This document shows positions 31,960-40,732 of a stretch of DNA of 64,000 nt, piece by piece. The position numbers and the translations under genes are program-made. Under the pieces are notes generated by a model. It was not told the origin of the DNA. It searched no databases and saw only the letters and a program-made list of their open reading frames with translations. The stretch spans positions 806,001 to 870,000 of the forward strand of contig NZ_CP035495.1 of NCBI RefSeq assembly GCF_004135345.1, written 5' to 3'. The stretch is from Xylanimonas allomyrinae. GTDB lineage: Bacteria; Actinomycetota; Actinomycetes; Actinomycetales; Cellulomonadaceae. Position 1 is the stretch's first letter; each line of letters begins with the position of its first letter.

Positions 31960-33069
31960 GTGACCACCACCGCGTCCGAGCGCTCCGCCGCCCGCCCGTC
32001 CACGACCCGCCCGCCCGCCGGGCGCCCGTCCGGGACGGGGTCGTCAGACCGGGTCCGGGCCGCCGGGGTCGCCGCCGCCGTCGGTGCGGGGCTCGTCTCA
32101 GCCGTGCAGAGCCGCGTCAACGGCTCCTTCGGCGCCGCGCTCGGCAACGGCTTCCTCGCCGCCACGATCAACTTCGCGTCGGCGCTCGCGATCCTCGCGC
32201 TCCTCGTCGGCTGCTCCCCACGTGCCCGCACCGGCCTCGGGCGGGTCAAGGACAGCCTGTGGGCCGGCCGTGCGCGCGCGACCGACGCCGACCGCGCCGT
32301 GCACCGGGGTGTGCCCGGGATCGGCCGCCTGCGCTGGTTCCAGGTCGTCGGTGGCGCCGCCGGCGGCCTGTTCGTCACCGCCCAGGGCGTGACGGTCGGC
32401 TCGCTGGGTGTCGCGCTGTTCGTCGTGGCCGTCACCGCCGGCCAGTCGGTCAGCTCGCTGTTCTGCGACCTGCTCGGCTTCGCGCCGGGCGGCAGGCGTG
32501 CCATCACCGTGGGCCGCGCGGTCGGCCCGGCGCTCGCGGTGGCCGCCGTCGTCGTCAGCCAGTGGCCGAACCTCGGCTCGTCCGAGCATCTCGGCCTCGT
32601 CGCGCTGCCGCTGGTCGCGGGCGTGTTCGTCGCCGCGCAGCACGCGGTCAACGGTCGGGTCGAGACGACGGCGAGCCACGCCCCGTTCGGCGACCGGGTC
32701 GACCGCGGCGCGGGCGCTCTCGCCGCGACGTTCGTCAACTTCCTCGTCGGGACGCTCGCGCTGCTCGTGGTGCTGACCGTGTCGGCGCTGGTGCAGGGCC
32801 TGCCGGACGTCGCGTTCCCGGGCGAGTGGTGGATGTACACCGGCGGCGCCCTGGGCGTGGTGTTCATCGGCACGGCGGCCGCCGTCGTGCATCGCATCGG
32901 GGCGTTGCTGCTCGCCCTGTCGCTTATCGCCGGTCAGATCACGGGTGCGCTGCTGCTCGATCTCGCCGCCGGGGGCACCCCCGCCGTCTCGACGCTCGCG
33001 GGCGTCGCCCTGACGCTCGCCGCGATCGCCGTCCCGGTGCTGACCTCGCGTTCGCGGCGCGGCGCCTGA
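31960..33069 (+). CDS. DMT-family exporter (DUF606/YdcZ-type, duplicated)
   Basis: A 369-aa membrane protein with about ten hydrophobic segments. The first half has SAVQSRVNGSFGAALGNGFLAATINF and the second AAQHAVNGRVETTASHAPFG...AATFVNFLVGT: two copies of the DUF606 module (V-N-G-x-F/V and x-x-N-F motifs) in one chain, whereas many bacteria encode the halves as two genes. Substrate unknown. A 30-residue Thr/Ser/Pro/Arg-rich N terminus precedes the first helix. GTG start, with TAGCCT at 31946-31951 eight bases before it. Confidence 0.82.
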   Translation: MTTTASERSAARPSTTRPPAGRPSGTGSSDRVRAAGVAAAVGAGLVSAVQSRVNGSFGAALGNGFLAATINFASALAILALLVGCSPRARTGLGRVKDSLWAGRARATDADRAVHRGVPGIGRLRWFQVVGGAAGGLFVTAQGVTVGSLGVALFVVAVTAGQSVSSLFCDLLGFAPGGRRAITVGRAVGPALAVAAVVVSQWPNLGSSEHLGLVALPLVAGVFVAAQHAVNGRVETTASHAPFGDRVDRGAGALAATFVNFLVGTLALLVVLTVSALVQGLPDVAFPGEWWMYTGGALGVVFIGTAAAVVHRIGALLLALSLIAGQITGALLLDLAAGGTPAVSTLAGVALTLAAIAVPVLTSRSRRGA

Positions 33070-33085
33070 CGGGGCAGGGCGCGGT

Positions 33086-33907
33086 TCAGCGCGTTCCCGT
33101 GCCCGCGGCGGGCTTGCGGGTGACGAAGACGGCCGTGCCCGGCAGGAAGGCGCCGCGCTCGGGACCCCAGCCACCCCAGACCTCGCGGTTCCACGCGGGC
33201 CACTCGGGTTCGACGACGTCGTGCAGCCTCAGGCCCGCGGCGACGACGTCGCGCACGTGGTCGCCCAGGGTGCGGTGGTACTCGGCGTAGACGACTCGCC
33301 CCGCTGCGTCCTTCTCGACGTAGGGGCGGCGGTCGAAGTAGGAGCGGTCGGCCGTCAGGCCGCGGGCTGTCGGGTCGTCGGGGAAGGCCCACCGCACGGG
33401 GTGGGTCACGGAGAACACCCACCGGCCGCCGGGGCGCAGCACGCGCGCCGCCTCGGCGTGGACGCGCGCGGCGTCGGGCACGAAGGGGATCGCCCCGAAC
33501 GAGGTGAAGACGACGTCGAAGGCGCTGTCAGCGAAGGGCAGGGCGCGCGCGTCCGCCTGGAGCACGGGAACGTGCACCCCTGCGGCGGTGTCGAGGGCCG
33601 CGGCCCGGGCGAGCATCCCGTGCGAGATGTCGGTCGCGACGACGTCGGCGCCGCGCGTCGCGAGCCAGCGTGAGCACTGCGCCGCTCCCGCGCCGACCTC
33701 GAGCACGCGCAGTCCGGCGACGTCGCCGAGGAGCCCGGCCTCTGCCTCGCTGAGGCCTTCGGGGCCCCAGCGGAAGCCGGCGGTGCCGAGGAACGTGCCG
33801 TGCTCGTCGAGGTACTCGGCGGCGTTGGCGTCCCACCAGCCGCGGCCCGCGGCGCCGCCCTCGGCGTCGGGAATGTGCTGGTATCCGGCGGAATCGATGT
33901 CGGTCAC
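33086..33907 (-). CDS. SAM-dependent class I methyltransferase
   Basis: A 273-aa methyltransferase with a Methyltransf_11-type Rossmann core: motif I LRVLEVGAGAAQCSRWL (about residues 70-86), acidic motif ADVVATDISHGML, VLQADARALPFADSAFDVVFTSFGAIPF and AARVLRPGGRWVFSVTHP. The N-terminal HIPDAEGG...GRGWWDANAAEYLDEHG and the C-terminal EPEWPAWNREVWGGWG segments are typical of an actinobacterial subgroup whose substrate I cannot name. Starts at GTG 33907; an upstream ATG (34000) would add 31 Arg-rich residues. CAGGAT ends six bases before the GTG. Confidence 0.8.
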   Translation of the reverse strand: MTDIDSAGYQHIPDAEGGAAGRGWWDANAAEYLDEHGTFLGTAGFRWGPEGLSEAEAGLLGDVAGLRVLEVGAGAAQCSRWLATRGADVVATDISHGMLARAAALDTAAGVHVPVLQADARALPFADSAFDVVFTSFGAIPFVPDAARVHAEAARVLRPGGRWVFSVTHPVRWAFPDDPTARGLTADRSYFDRRPYVEKDAAGRVVYAEYHRTLGDHVRDVVAAGLRLHDVVEPEWPAWNREVWGGWGPERGAFLPGTAVFVTRKPAAGTGTR

Positions 33908-34047
33908 GATCCCATCCTGCCCGTGCGCCGCAGGGACCTGCACTGCACGACGTCCAGCACGACGTGGACTGGCCACACGGCTAGGATCGCGGCGGTGCAT
34001 GTGATCCGCACCGCAAGCTGGGACGTCAACAAAACTGTGGAGGATGC

Positions 34048-35073
34048 GTGCGAGTCGGACTCCTGACCGGTGGCGGGGATGTCCCCGGCCTCAATGCTGC
34101 GATCCGCGCCGTGGTCAAGCGTGGCGAGGGCGAGCACGGTCACTCGATCGTGGGGTTCCGCAACGGCTGGCGCGGCCTGGCCGACGGTGACGTGATGCAG
34201 CTGGGCCGCCAGCACATCCGCAACGTCCTGGCGACCGGCGGGACGCTGCTGGGTACGGCGCGGTACCACCCGCACGCCGACGACGGCGGCATGGACGCGG
34301 TGCTCGCCACGCTCGAGGCCGAGCGCATCGAGGCGCTGATCGTGGTCGGAGGCGACGGGACGCTGCACGCGGCGAGCAAGGTCGCCGAGGCAGGCATCCG
34401 CATCGTCGCGATCCCCAAGACGATCGACAACGACGTGTGGGGCACCGACCGTTCGATCGGCTTCGACACCGCCGTGACCATCGCGACGGAGGCCGTCGAC
34501 CGTATCCACACGACGGCCGAGTCGCACAACCGCGTCATGCTCGTCGAGGTCATGGGCCGCACGGCCGGCTGGATCGCCGCGACGGCGGGCATCGCCGGCG
34601 GCGCCGAGGTGGTGCTCGCTCCCGAGCAGCCCTTCGACATCGACAAGATCGTCAAGTTCCTCAAGCACCGGCACCGGGCGCACGCGAGCTTCTCGATCAT
34701 CGTGGTGGCCGAGGGCGCGGTGCCGGCCGAGGGCACGTCGATGCAGTACGAGACGCAGCTGGGCCGGTTCGGCGAGATCGTCGCCGGGTCGATCTCGGAG
34801 CGGCTCAAGGTGGAGATCGCCGACCGCACGGGGTTCGACACGCGCGTGACCGTGCTGGGTCACATCCAGCGCGGGGGTTCGCCGACCGCGACCGACCGCA
34901 TCCTGGGCTCGCGCTTCGGCGTCGCGGCCATCGACGCGGTGACGCGCGGGGAGACCGGTGTGATGACGGCGCTGCGCGGTGACGAGATCGAGCTCGTGCC
35001 GCTGGCCGACATCGCGGGCAAGGTCAAGCATGTCCCCATGGAGCTCCTCGACGTGGCCCGGACCCTGGCCTGA
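34048..35073 (+). CDS. pfkA: 6-phosphofructokinase
   Basis: Phosphorylates fructose 6-phosphate. 341 aa of the PfkA family: VGLLTGGGDVPGLNAAIRAVV, VVGGDGTLHAASK, IPKTIDNDVWGTD, EVMGRTAGWIAATAG and the substrate-binding LGHIQRGGSPTATDR. The phosphodonor markers are mixed: Gly in GGDGT favours ATP, while Lys in PKTIDND is the residue usual in PPi-dependent enzymes; this Gly/Lys pair is known in actinobacterial ATP enzymes. RBS GGAGG at 34039-34043. TAGGAT at 33982-33987 is a likely -10 with a leader of about 50 bases. Confidence 0.92.
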   Translation: MRVGLLTGGGDVPGLNAAIRAVVKRGEGEHGHSIVGFRNGWRGLADGDVMQLGRQHIRNVLATGGTLLGTARYHPHADDGGMDAVLATLEAERIEALIVVGGDGTLHAASKVAEAGIRIVAIPKTIDNDVWGTDRSIGFDTAVTIATEAVDRIHTTAESHNRVMLVEVMGRTAGWIAATAGIAGGAEVVLAPEQPFDIDKIVKFLKHRHRAHASFSIIVVAEGAVPAEGTSMQYETQLGRFGEIVAGSISERLKVEIADRTGFDTRVTVLGHIQRGGSPTATDRILGSRFGVAAIDAVTRGETGVMTALRGDEIELVPLADIAGKVKHVPMELLDVARTLA

Positions 35074-35089
35074 CCGAGACCTTCAGGTG

Positions 35090-35129
35090 TCGATCCGTAC
35101 TCGGCCTGACCTGGTCGAGTACGGATTGA
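35090..35129. terminator. Long inverted repeat between pfkA and rpsA, overlapping the rpsA -35
   Basis: ATCCGTACTCG (35093-35103) and its exact complement CGAGTACGGAT (35116-35126) form an 11-bp stem, extendable to 14 pairs with one G-T, around a 12-base loop that has two further C-G pairs. It can terminate pfkA but has no T-tract, and its right arm overlaps the rpsA -35 hexamer, so it might also be an operator. Confidence 0.6.
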
Positions 35130-35155
35130 CCCTTCCAGTCGGCCGCCGCTAGGAT
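35126..35155 (+). promoter_or_regulatory. Promoter of rpsA
   Basis: TTGACC (35126-35131), an 18-base spacer and TAGGAT (35150-35155) form the best sigma-70-type promoter in the window. Transcription would start near 35162, leaving a leader of about 86 bases before the rpsA ATG, as expected for a highly expressed ribosomal gene. Confidence 0.75.
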
Positions 35156-35247
35156 GGTCGGCGGTGCCGTGCGCCCGCCCTCAGGCCGGGCACAGCGCCA
35201 CAGACCCTGTCCGCACGACTCCTTGTCCACATCGGAGCATTCACTTC

Positions 35248-36711
35248 ATGACCATCTCTACCACGAGGTCCGTCCCGCAGGTCGCCGTCAACGACATCGG
35301 CACCGAGGAAGACCTTCTTGCCGCCATCGACGCCACCATCAAGAACTTCAACGATGGTGACATCGTCGAGGGCACGATCGTCAAGGTCGACCGCGACGAG
35401 GTCCTCCTCGACATCGGCTACAAGACCGAGGGCGTGATCCCCTCGCGCGAGCTGTCCATCAAGCACGACGTCGACCCGTCCGAGGTCGTGAACCTCGGAG
35501 ACGTCGTCGAAGCCCTGGTCCTCCAGAAGGAGGACAAGGAAGGCCGCCTGATCCTGTCCAAGAAGCGCGCACAGTACGAGCGCGCCTGGGGCACGATCGA
35601 GAAGATCAAGGAAGAGGACGGCGTCGTCACCGGCACCGTCATCGAGGTCGTCAAGGGCGGCCTCATCCTCGACATCGGCCTGCGCGGCTTCCTGCCCGCC
35701 TCGCTCGTGGAGATGCGTCGTGTCCGCGACCTCCTGCCGTACGTCGGCAAGGAGATCGAGGCGAAGATCATCGAGCTCGACAAGAACCGCAACAACGTCG
35801 TCCTCTCGCGCCGTGCCTGGCTCGAGCAGACGCAGTCCGAGGTGCGCTCGACCTTCCTGCAGACGCTGCAGAAGGGCCAGGTCCGCCCCGGTGTGGTCTC
35901 GTCGATCGTCAACTTCGGTGCGTTCGTGGACCTCGGCGGCGTCGACGGTCTCGTGCACGTCTCCGAGCTGTCCTGGAAGCACATCGACCACCCGTCCGAG
36001 GTCGTCGAGGTCGGCCAGGAGGTCACGGTCGAGGTGCTCGACGTCGACTTCGACCGCGAGCGCGTCTCGCTGTCGCTCAAGGCGACGCAGGAGGACCCCT
36101 GGCAGACCTTCGCCCGCACGCACGCCATCGGCCAGGTCGTGCCCGGCAAGGTCACCAAGCTCGTCCCGTTCGGTGCGTTCGTGCGCGTCGAGGACGGCAT
36201 CGAGGGCCTCGTGCACATCTCGGAGCTCGCCGTGCGTCACGTCGAGCTGCCCGAGCAGGTCGTCACGGTCGGCCAGGAGGTGTTCGTCAAGGTCATCGAC
36301 ATCGACCTGGAGCGCCGCCGCATCTCGCTGTCGCTCAAGCAGGCCAACGAGGGCGTGGACCCGGAGTCCGAGGACTTCGACCCGGCGCTGTACGGCATGG
36401 CCGCCGAGTACGACGAGAACGGGGAGTACAAGTACCCCGAGGGCTTCGACCCGGAGACCAACGAGTGGCTCGAGGGCTTCGAGACGCAGCGCGAGGCGTG
36501 GGAGGCCGAGTACGCGAAGGCGCACGAGCGCTGGACGGCTCACCGCGAGCAGGTGCGTGCGGCCTACGCCGCCGACGCCGACGCCGCGGCCGACACGGGT
36601 GCCGGCGCGTCGTCGTCGTACTCCTCGGCCGCTCCGGCCGTCGAGGCCACGGGCACGCTCGCCTCGGACGAGGCGCTCGCCGCTCTGCGCGAGAAGCTCA
36701 CCGGCAACTGA
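35248..36711 (+). CDS. rpsA: 30S ribosomal protein S1
   Basis: Ribosomal protein that binds single-stranded mRNA. 487 aa with four S1 RNA-binding repeats starting near residues 37 (GDIVEGTIVKVDRDEVLLDIGYKTEG), 125 (VVTGTVIEVVKGGLILDIG), 209 (GQVRPGVVSSIVNFGAFVDLG) and 294 (GQVVPGKVTKLVPFGAFV). Four repeats is the actinobacterial form, against six in E. coli. The last 115 residues (from about PESEDFDPALYG) are acidic, Tyr-rich and Ala/Ser-rich and predicted to be disordered. The gene uses its own promoter at 35126 and ends at a strong hairpin (36739). Confidence 0.96.
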   Translation: MTISTTRSVPQVAVNDIGTEEDLLAAIDATIKNFNDGDIVEGTIVKVDRDEVLLDIGYKTEGVIPSRELSIKHDVDPSEVVNLGDVVEALVLQKEDKEGRLILSKKRAQYERAWGTIEKIKEEDGVVTGTVIEVVKGGLILDIGLRGFLPASLVEMRRVRDLLPYVGKEIEAKIIELDKNRNNVVLSRRAWLEQTQSEVRSTFLQTLQKGQVRPGVVSSIVNFGAFVDLGGVDGLVHVSELSWKHIDHPSEVVEVGQEVTVEVLDVDFDRERVSLSLKATQEDPWQTFARTHAIGQVVPGKVTKLVPFGAFVRVEDGIEGLVHISELAVRHVELPEQVVTVGQEVFVKVIDIDLERRRISLSLKQANEGVDPESEDFDPALYGMAAEYDENGEYKYPEGFDPETNEWLEGFETQREAWEAEYAKAHERWTAHREQVRAAYAADADAAADTGAGASSSYSSAAPAVEATGTLASDEALAALREKLTGN

Positions 36712-36738
36712 CCGCCTGAGCCGATCGGCTGATCGCAC

Positions 36739-36776
36739 GCGAAGGCCCGCCACCCGACAGGGTGGCGGGCCTTCGC
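36739..36776 (+). terminator. Terminator after rpsA
   Basis: A perfect 17-bp stem (GCGAAGGCCCGCCACCC at 36739-36755, complement at 36760-36776) with a GACA loop, followed by a short T-containing tail (CGTTGTCT). Placed 28 bases after the rpsA stop. Confidence 0.9.
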
Positions 36777-36795
36777 CGTTGTCTAGGGTGGCCGC

Positions 36796-37350
36796 ATGCC
36801 TTGGCACACTCGCGCGTCGCGCACCGTCTACGAGAACCGCTGGATCCGTGTCCGGGAGGACGACGTCGAGATGCCTGACGGCAGGGACGGGATCTACGGC
36901 GTCGTCGAGCTGCGCCACCCCGCGGTCTTCGTCGTGGCGCTCGACTCCGACGACCGCGTGCTGCTCGTGGACGTCGACAGGTACACGGTGGGACGTTCGC
37001 TCGAGGTCGTGGCCGGTGGCAGCGACGGTGAGCCGGCGCTCGTCGCCGCCCAGCGCGAGCTGCGCGAGGAGGCGGGGCTCGTGGCGGACGAGTGGGTGCG
37101 GGCGGGGGCGATGAACGCGCTCAACGGCGTGTGCGTGGCGCCGGAGGTCGTGTTCGTCGCGCGCGGACTGCGCCCCGTAGGCGACGCGGCCGAGGCGGCC
37201 GCGGCGAGGGCCGAGGAGGGCATCGTGCAGGTGCGCTGGGTGCCGGTCCGTGAGACGTTCGCGATGATGGCGGGCGGCGAGATCACCGACGGCGAGACGA
37301 TCGCCGCCCTTGCCCTCGCGCACGCGGCGGGGCTGGTCACCACGAGCTGA
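36796..37350 (+). CDS. Nudix hydrolase (ADP-ribose pyrophosphatase-like)
   Basis: A 184-aa Nudix protein. The Nudix box reads GGSDGEPALVAAQRELREEAGL (about residues 74-95), with RELREE intact for metal binding. The N-terminal YENRWIRVREDDVEMPDG is typical of the ADP-ribose/NDP-sugar pyrophosphatase subgroup. Exact substrate unknown. ATG start with TAGGGT at 36784-36789 six bases upstream and no ribosome-binding site, so a leaderless transcript is likely. Confidence 0.85.
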   Translation: MPWHTRASRTVYENRWIRVREDDVEMPDGRDGIYGVVELRHPAVFVVALDSDDRVLLVDVDRYTVGRSLEVVAGGSDGEPALVAAQRELREEAGLVADEWVRAGAMNALNGVCVAPEVVFVARGLRPVGDAAEAAAARAEEGIVQVRWVPVRETFAMMAGGEITDGETIAALALAHAAGLVTTS

Positions 37351-37386
37351 GGCGAGCGCGGGGGTTCCGCACGGGAGGAGCGCGCT

Positions 37387-38277
37387 TTGGACGTTGCCGT
37401 GTCAGGGGCCGCCGGGCTCGTCGGGCGTGCGTTGTGCGTGTCGCTGGAGGCGGACGGGCATCGGGTGGTCCCGCTCGTGCGGCCGGGGAGGCCGGGCGGC
37501 GGTGTGGCCTGGGACCCGGTGGGCGGCACGATCGATGCTGCGGGGTTGGAGGGCATCGACGCCGTGGTCCACCTCGCGGGTGCGGGCGTCGCGTCCCGTC
37601 CGTGGACGGCGGCGCACCGTGACGCCGTGCTGCGCAGTCGCGTGGAGGGCACGGCGCTCGTGGCGGGTGCGCTGGCGCGGCTCGCGCACCCGCCGCGCGT
37701 GCTGGTCTCGGGGTCGGCGATCGGCTACTACGGCAGTCGGGGCGACGCGGTGCTGACCGAGGCAGCGGGCGCGGGCGACGACTTCCTCGCGTCGGTCTGT
37801 GTCGCCTGGGAGGCTGCGACCGGGGCCGCGCAGGCTGCCGGGATCCGCACGGTCCACGTCCGCACGGGCATGGTTCTGGCGTCTGCGGGTGGCGCGCTCG
37901 GCCCGCAGCGCCTCCTGTTCCGGCTCGGCCTGGGCGCCAAGGCCGGTACCGGCACGCAGTGGATGTCGTGGATCCACCTCGACGACGAGGTGGCGGCCAT
38001 CCGCCACGCGCTCGTGACCGACGCGCTGTCGGGCCCGGCCAACCTCGTCGCCCCGCACCCGGTCACCCAGGCCGAGTTCGCTCGCGCGTTCGCCGCGTCG
38101 CTGGGGCGGCGCGCGCCGCTGACCATCCCTCGTGCGGTCACGCGCCTTCCGCTCGGCGTGGGAGCGCTGGCCGACGCGCTGCTCTTCGCGAGCCAGCGCG
38201 TCGAGCCTGCGGCGCTCCTGCGCAGCGGCTTCCGGTTCGCCCATCCGTGGGTCGGGGAGGCGCTCGCGTCGCTCTGA
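37387..38277 (+). CDS. TIGR01777-family NAD(P)-dependent epimerase-like protein
   Basis: A 296-aa extended short-chain dehydrogenase of the SDR39U1/TIGR01777 type. The cofactor loop SGAAGLVGRALC is at residues 6-17. VVHLAGAGVASRPW, SGSAIGYYGSRGD (with the Tyr of the active site), VRTGMVLASAGGALG, WMSWIHLDDEVAAI and the DUF1731-like C terminus SQRVEPAALLRSGFRFAHP follow. Physiological substrate unknown in the family. TTG start at 37387 with GGAGGAG upstream. Confidence 0.88.
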   Translation: MDVAVSGAAGLVGRALCVSLEADGHRVVPLVRPGRPGGGVAWDPVGGTIDAAGLEGIDAVVHLAGAGVASRPWTAAHRDAVLRSRVEGTALVAGALARLAHPPRVLVSGSAIGYYGSRGDAVLTEAAGAGDDFLASVCVAWEAATGAAQAAGIRTVHVRTGMVLASAGGALGPQRLLFRLGLGAKAGTGTQWMSWIHLDDEVAAIRHALVTDALSGPANLVAPHPVTQAEFARAFAASLGRRAPLTIPRAVTRLPLGVGALADALLFASQRVEPAALLRSGFRFAHPWVGEALASL

Positions 38278-38292
38278 GCGGGCTCCCGGCGC

Positions 38293-40200
38293 TCAGACGG
38301 TCGTCGTGTCCGCGAACTGCGTCGCGTACAGGTCGGCGTAGAGGCCGCCCGCCGCGAGCAGCGCGGCGTGCGTGCCCGACTCGGCGACCCGCCCGTCCTC
38401 GAGGACGACGATGAGGTCGGCCGCGCGCACGGTCGACAGCCGGTGCGCGATGACCAGGCTCGTCCGTCCGGAGAGCGCGACGTCGAGGGCGGCCTGCACG
38501 GCGGCCTCGCTCTCGGAGTCGAGGTGCGCGGTCGCCTCGTCGAGCACGACGACGTCGGGCGCCTTGAGCAGCAGCCGGGCGATGGCCAGGCGCTGGCGCT
38601 CGCCGCCCGACAGGCGGTAGCCGCGGTCGCCGACGACGGTCTCCAGGCCCTCGGGCAGCCCGGCGACGAGGTCCCAGATGTGGGCGCCGCGCAGCGCGGC
38701 CGCGAGCTCGGCGTCGGTGGCGCCGGGGCGCGCGTAGCGCAGGTTCTCCGCGATGGTGTCGTGGAAGAGGTGGGCCTCCTGCGAGACGACGCCGACGGTG
38801 CCGCGCAGCGAGTCGAGCGTCACGTCGCGCAGGTCGAGTCCTGCGATGCGCACGGACCCGGACGTCGGGTCGTACATGCGGGACACGAGCTGGGAGACCG
38901 TCGTCTTGCCAGCGCCCGACGGACCGACGAGGGCGACCATGGCGCCGGCGGGGACCGCGAAGGAGACCTCGTGCAGGGTGTCGCCCACGGGGTCCTTGCG
39001 GAGCGTTGCGACCGCCTCGAGCGAGGCGAGGGACACCTCGTCGGCACGCGGGTAGCGGAACGTGACGGCGTCGAGCTCGATGCTCGCGCCGCGCGCGGCG
39101 ACGGCGCGGCGCAGGTCGGCGGCGTCGGGCTTCTCGGCGACGGAGGGCTCGAGGTCGAGCACCTCGAGCACGCGCTCGAAGCTCACCAGCGCCGTCATGA
39201 CGTCGACCTGCACGTTGCTCATGGCGGTGAGCGGCCCGTAGAGGCGGCCGAGGTAGGCGGTCAGCGCGACGACGACGCCCACGGTCAGCTCGCCCGAGAT
39301 CGCCTCGAGCCCACCGAGCCCGTACACGACGGCGACGGCGAGCGAGGCGAGCGTCGTCAGCCCGACGCGGAACCAGGTGCCCAGCAGGGCACGGCGCACG
39401 CCGAGGTCGCGCAGGCGGCGAGCCAGGGCCCGGTACCGCTCGGACTCGCGGGCGGGGTCGCCGAAGACCTTGGCGAGATGCGCCCCGGCGACGTTGAACC
39501 GCTCGTTCATGAGCTGCCCGGCGTCGGCGTTGAGCTCGTAGCCCTCGCGCGTCAGGGTGGCCAGCCGCTTGCCGAACCATCGGGCGGGCAGCACGAACGC
39601 CGGCAGCAGCACGAGCGCGAGCAACGTCAGCCGCCAGGACATCGCGAGCATCGCGGCGAGCGTGAAGGTGATGGTCAGTCCGTTGGAGACGACCGTCTGG
39701 AGGGTCGAGGTGAACGCCTGCTGGGCGCCGAGCACGTCGCCGTTGAGGCGTTGCACGAGGGCGCCGGTGCGGGTTCGGGAGAAGAACGCGAGCGGCATCC
39801 GCTGGACGTGGTTGAACACCGCGGTGCGCAGGTCGAGGATGAGCCCTTCGCCGACGAACGAGGAGACCCAGCGCTCGGCGACCGACAGGCCGGCCGAGAG
39901 GATCGCGAGCAGCGCCGCGCCGGCGGCGAGCGTGACGACGAGGCCGCGGTCGCCCGCGCCGATGCCGTCGTCGATGAGGTGGCGGAACAGCAGCGGTGTC
40001 GCGGCGCCCGCGGCGGCGTCGAGCGCGAGCAGCACGAGGAAGAACGCGAGCCGGCCGCGGTAGGGCCGGGCGAAGGTGAGCACGCGGCGCAGCGTCGTGC
40101 GCGCCAGGCGGTGCTCGGTGACGGACGAGTCCTGGAGGAAGGTCCGCATTCCGCGGCCTGCGCCGCGTCCGCCCATGGCGGGGGAGTGAGGCATGGTCAT
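38293..40200 (-). CDS. ABC exporter, fused permease/ATPase (homodimeric type)
   Basis: A 635-aa exporter half with a six-helix transmembrane domain (about residues 45-340) and an ATPase domain: Walker A GPSGAGKTT near 425, signature LSGGERQR near 529, Walker B VVVLDEATAHLDSE with the catalytic Glu near 553, and IAHRLST. All catalytic residues are present, so it can work as a homodimer, unlike the pair at 7-11 kb. A strong RBS (AGGAGG) lies four bases before the ATG at 40200. It is divergent from a MarR regulator 84 bases away, which suggests regulated drug or lipid export. Confidence 0.9.
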   Translation of the reverse strand: MTMPHSPAMGGRGAGRGMRTFLQDSSVTEHRLARTTLRRVLTFARPYRGRLAFFLVLLALDAAAGAATPLLFRHLIDDGIGAGDRGLVVTLAAGAALLAILSAGLSVAERWVSSFVGEGLILDLRTAVFNHVQRMPLAFFSRTRTGALVQRLNGDVLGAQQAFTSTLQTVVSNGLTITFTLAAMLAMSWRLTLLALVLLPAFVLPARWFGKRLATLTREGYELNADAGQLMNERFNVAGAHLAKVFGDPARESERYRALARRLRDLGVRRALLGTWFRVGLTTLASLAVAVVYGLGGLEAISGELTVGVVVALTAYLGRLYGPLTAMSNVQVDVMTALVSFERVLEVLDLEPSVAEKPDAADLRRAVAARGASIELDAVTFRYPRADEVSLASLEAVATLRKDPVGDTLHEVSFAVPAGAMVALVGPSGAGKTTVSQLVSRMYDPTSGSVRIAGLDLRDVTLDSLRGTVGVVSQEAHLFHDTIAENLRYARPGATDAELAAALRGAHIWDLVAGLPEGLETVVGDRGYRLSGGERQRLAIARLLLKAPDVVVLDEATAHLDSESEAAVQAALDVALSGRTSLVIAHRLSTVRAADLIVVLEDGRVAESGTHAALLAAGGLYADLYATQFADTTTV

Positions 40201-40232
40201 GTGGCCTCCTGGGGTGTCGGGGTGGAACTTGG

Positions 40233-40245
40233 TGAGTCTAACTCA
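40233..40245. promoter_or_regulatory. Palindromic operator candidate between ABC exporter and MarR gene
   Basis: TGAGTCTAACTCA is a perfect 5-bp inverted repeat around CTA, with CTTG and CAAG flanks extending it imperfectly to 20 bases (40228-40247). It lies between the divergent starts, 33 bases from the exporter ATG and 40 from the marR ATG. Its size and form fit a MarR-type site controlling both genes. Confidence 0.55.
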
Positions 40246-40284
40246 AGATGTGTGAACCTCAGAAGTTGCGATAGTATTCCCCGC

Positions 40285-40716
40285 ATGGAGCACCAGCACG
40301 ACGACGTCGCCTGGGCCTTCGTCGACGCACTGCACGCGGCGAGCCGCAGCCTGCGCCGCGACACCCTTGCCGCGGGGACGACCGGGGTGAGCCCCGGGCA
40401 GCTGCGGCTGCTGCGCACCCTGGCGCACGCCCCCGGTCCGCTGCGCGCCGTCGACCTCGCCGACGCGCTCGGCGTCGCGCCCCGATCCGTCACTACCAAG
40501 GTCGACCAGGCCGAGGAGGACGGGTTCGTGCGGCGTCTGGCCGATCCGAGCGACCGCCGCGCCCGCCTCGTCGCGCTCACCGACGCGGGTCGCGAGGCCC
40601 TCGACCGGGTCTCGCTCGAGCGCCGGCGCGGTGCCGCGCAGCGCCTTCGCCGGCTGTCGCCGACCGAGCGCGAGGAGCTCGTGCGGCTGCTGCGCGTCGT
40701 CGCCGCCGACGACTAA
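40285..40716 (+). CDS. MarR-family transcriptional regulator
   Basis: A 143-aa winged-helix dimer. The MarR core is clear: SPGQLRLLRTLAHAPGPLRAVDLADALGVAPRSVTTKVDQAEEDGFVRRLADPSDRRARLVALTDAG in separate helix and wing segments, including the wing motif DPSDRRARLV. Such proteins usually repress a divergent exporter until a ligand binds, and the exporter at 38293-40200 is the obvious target. ATG start with TAGTAT (40272-40277) seven bases upstream. coaE follows after 16 bases. Confidence 0.88.
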   Translation: MEHQHDDVAWAFVDALHAASRSLRRDTLAAGTTGVSPGQLRLLRTLAHAPGPLRAVDLADALGVAPRSVTTKVDQAEEDGFVRRLADPSDRRARLVALTDAGREALDRVSLERRRGAAQRLRRLSPTEREELVRLLRVVAADD

Positions 40717-40732
40717 CGGCAGGATGGGTCCC

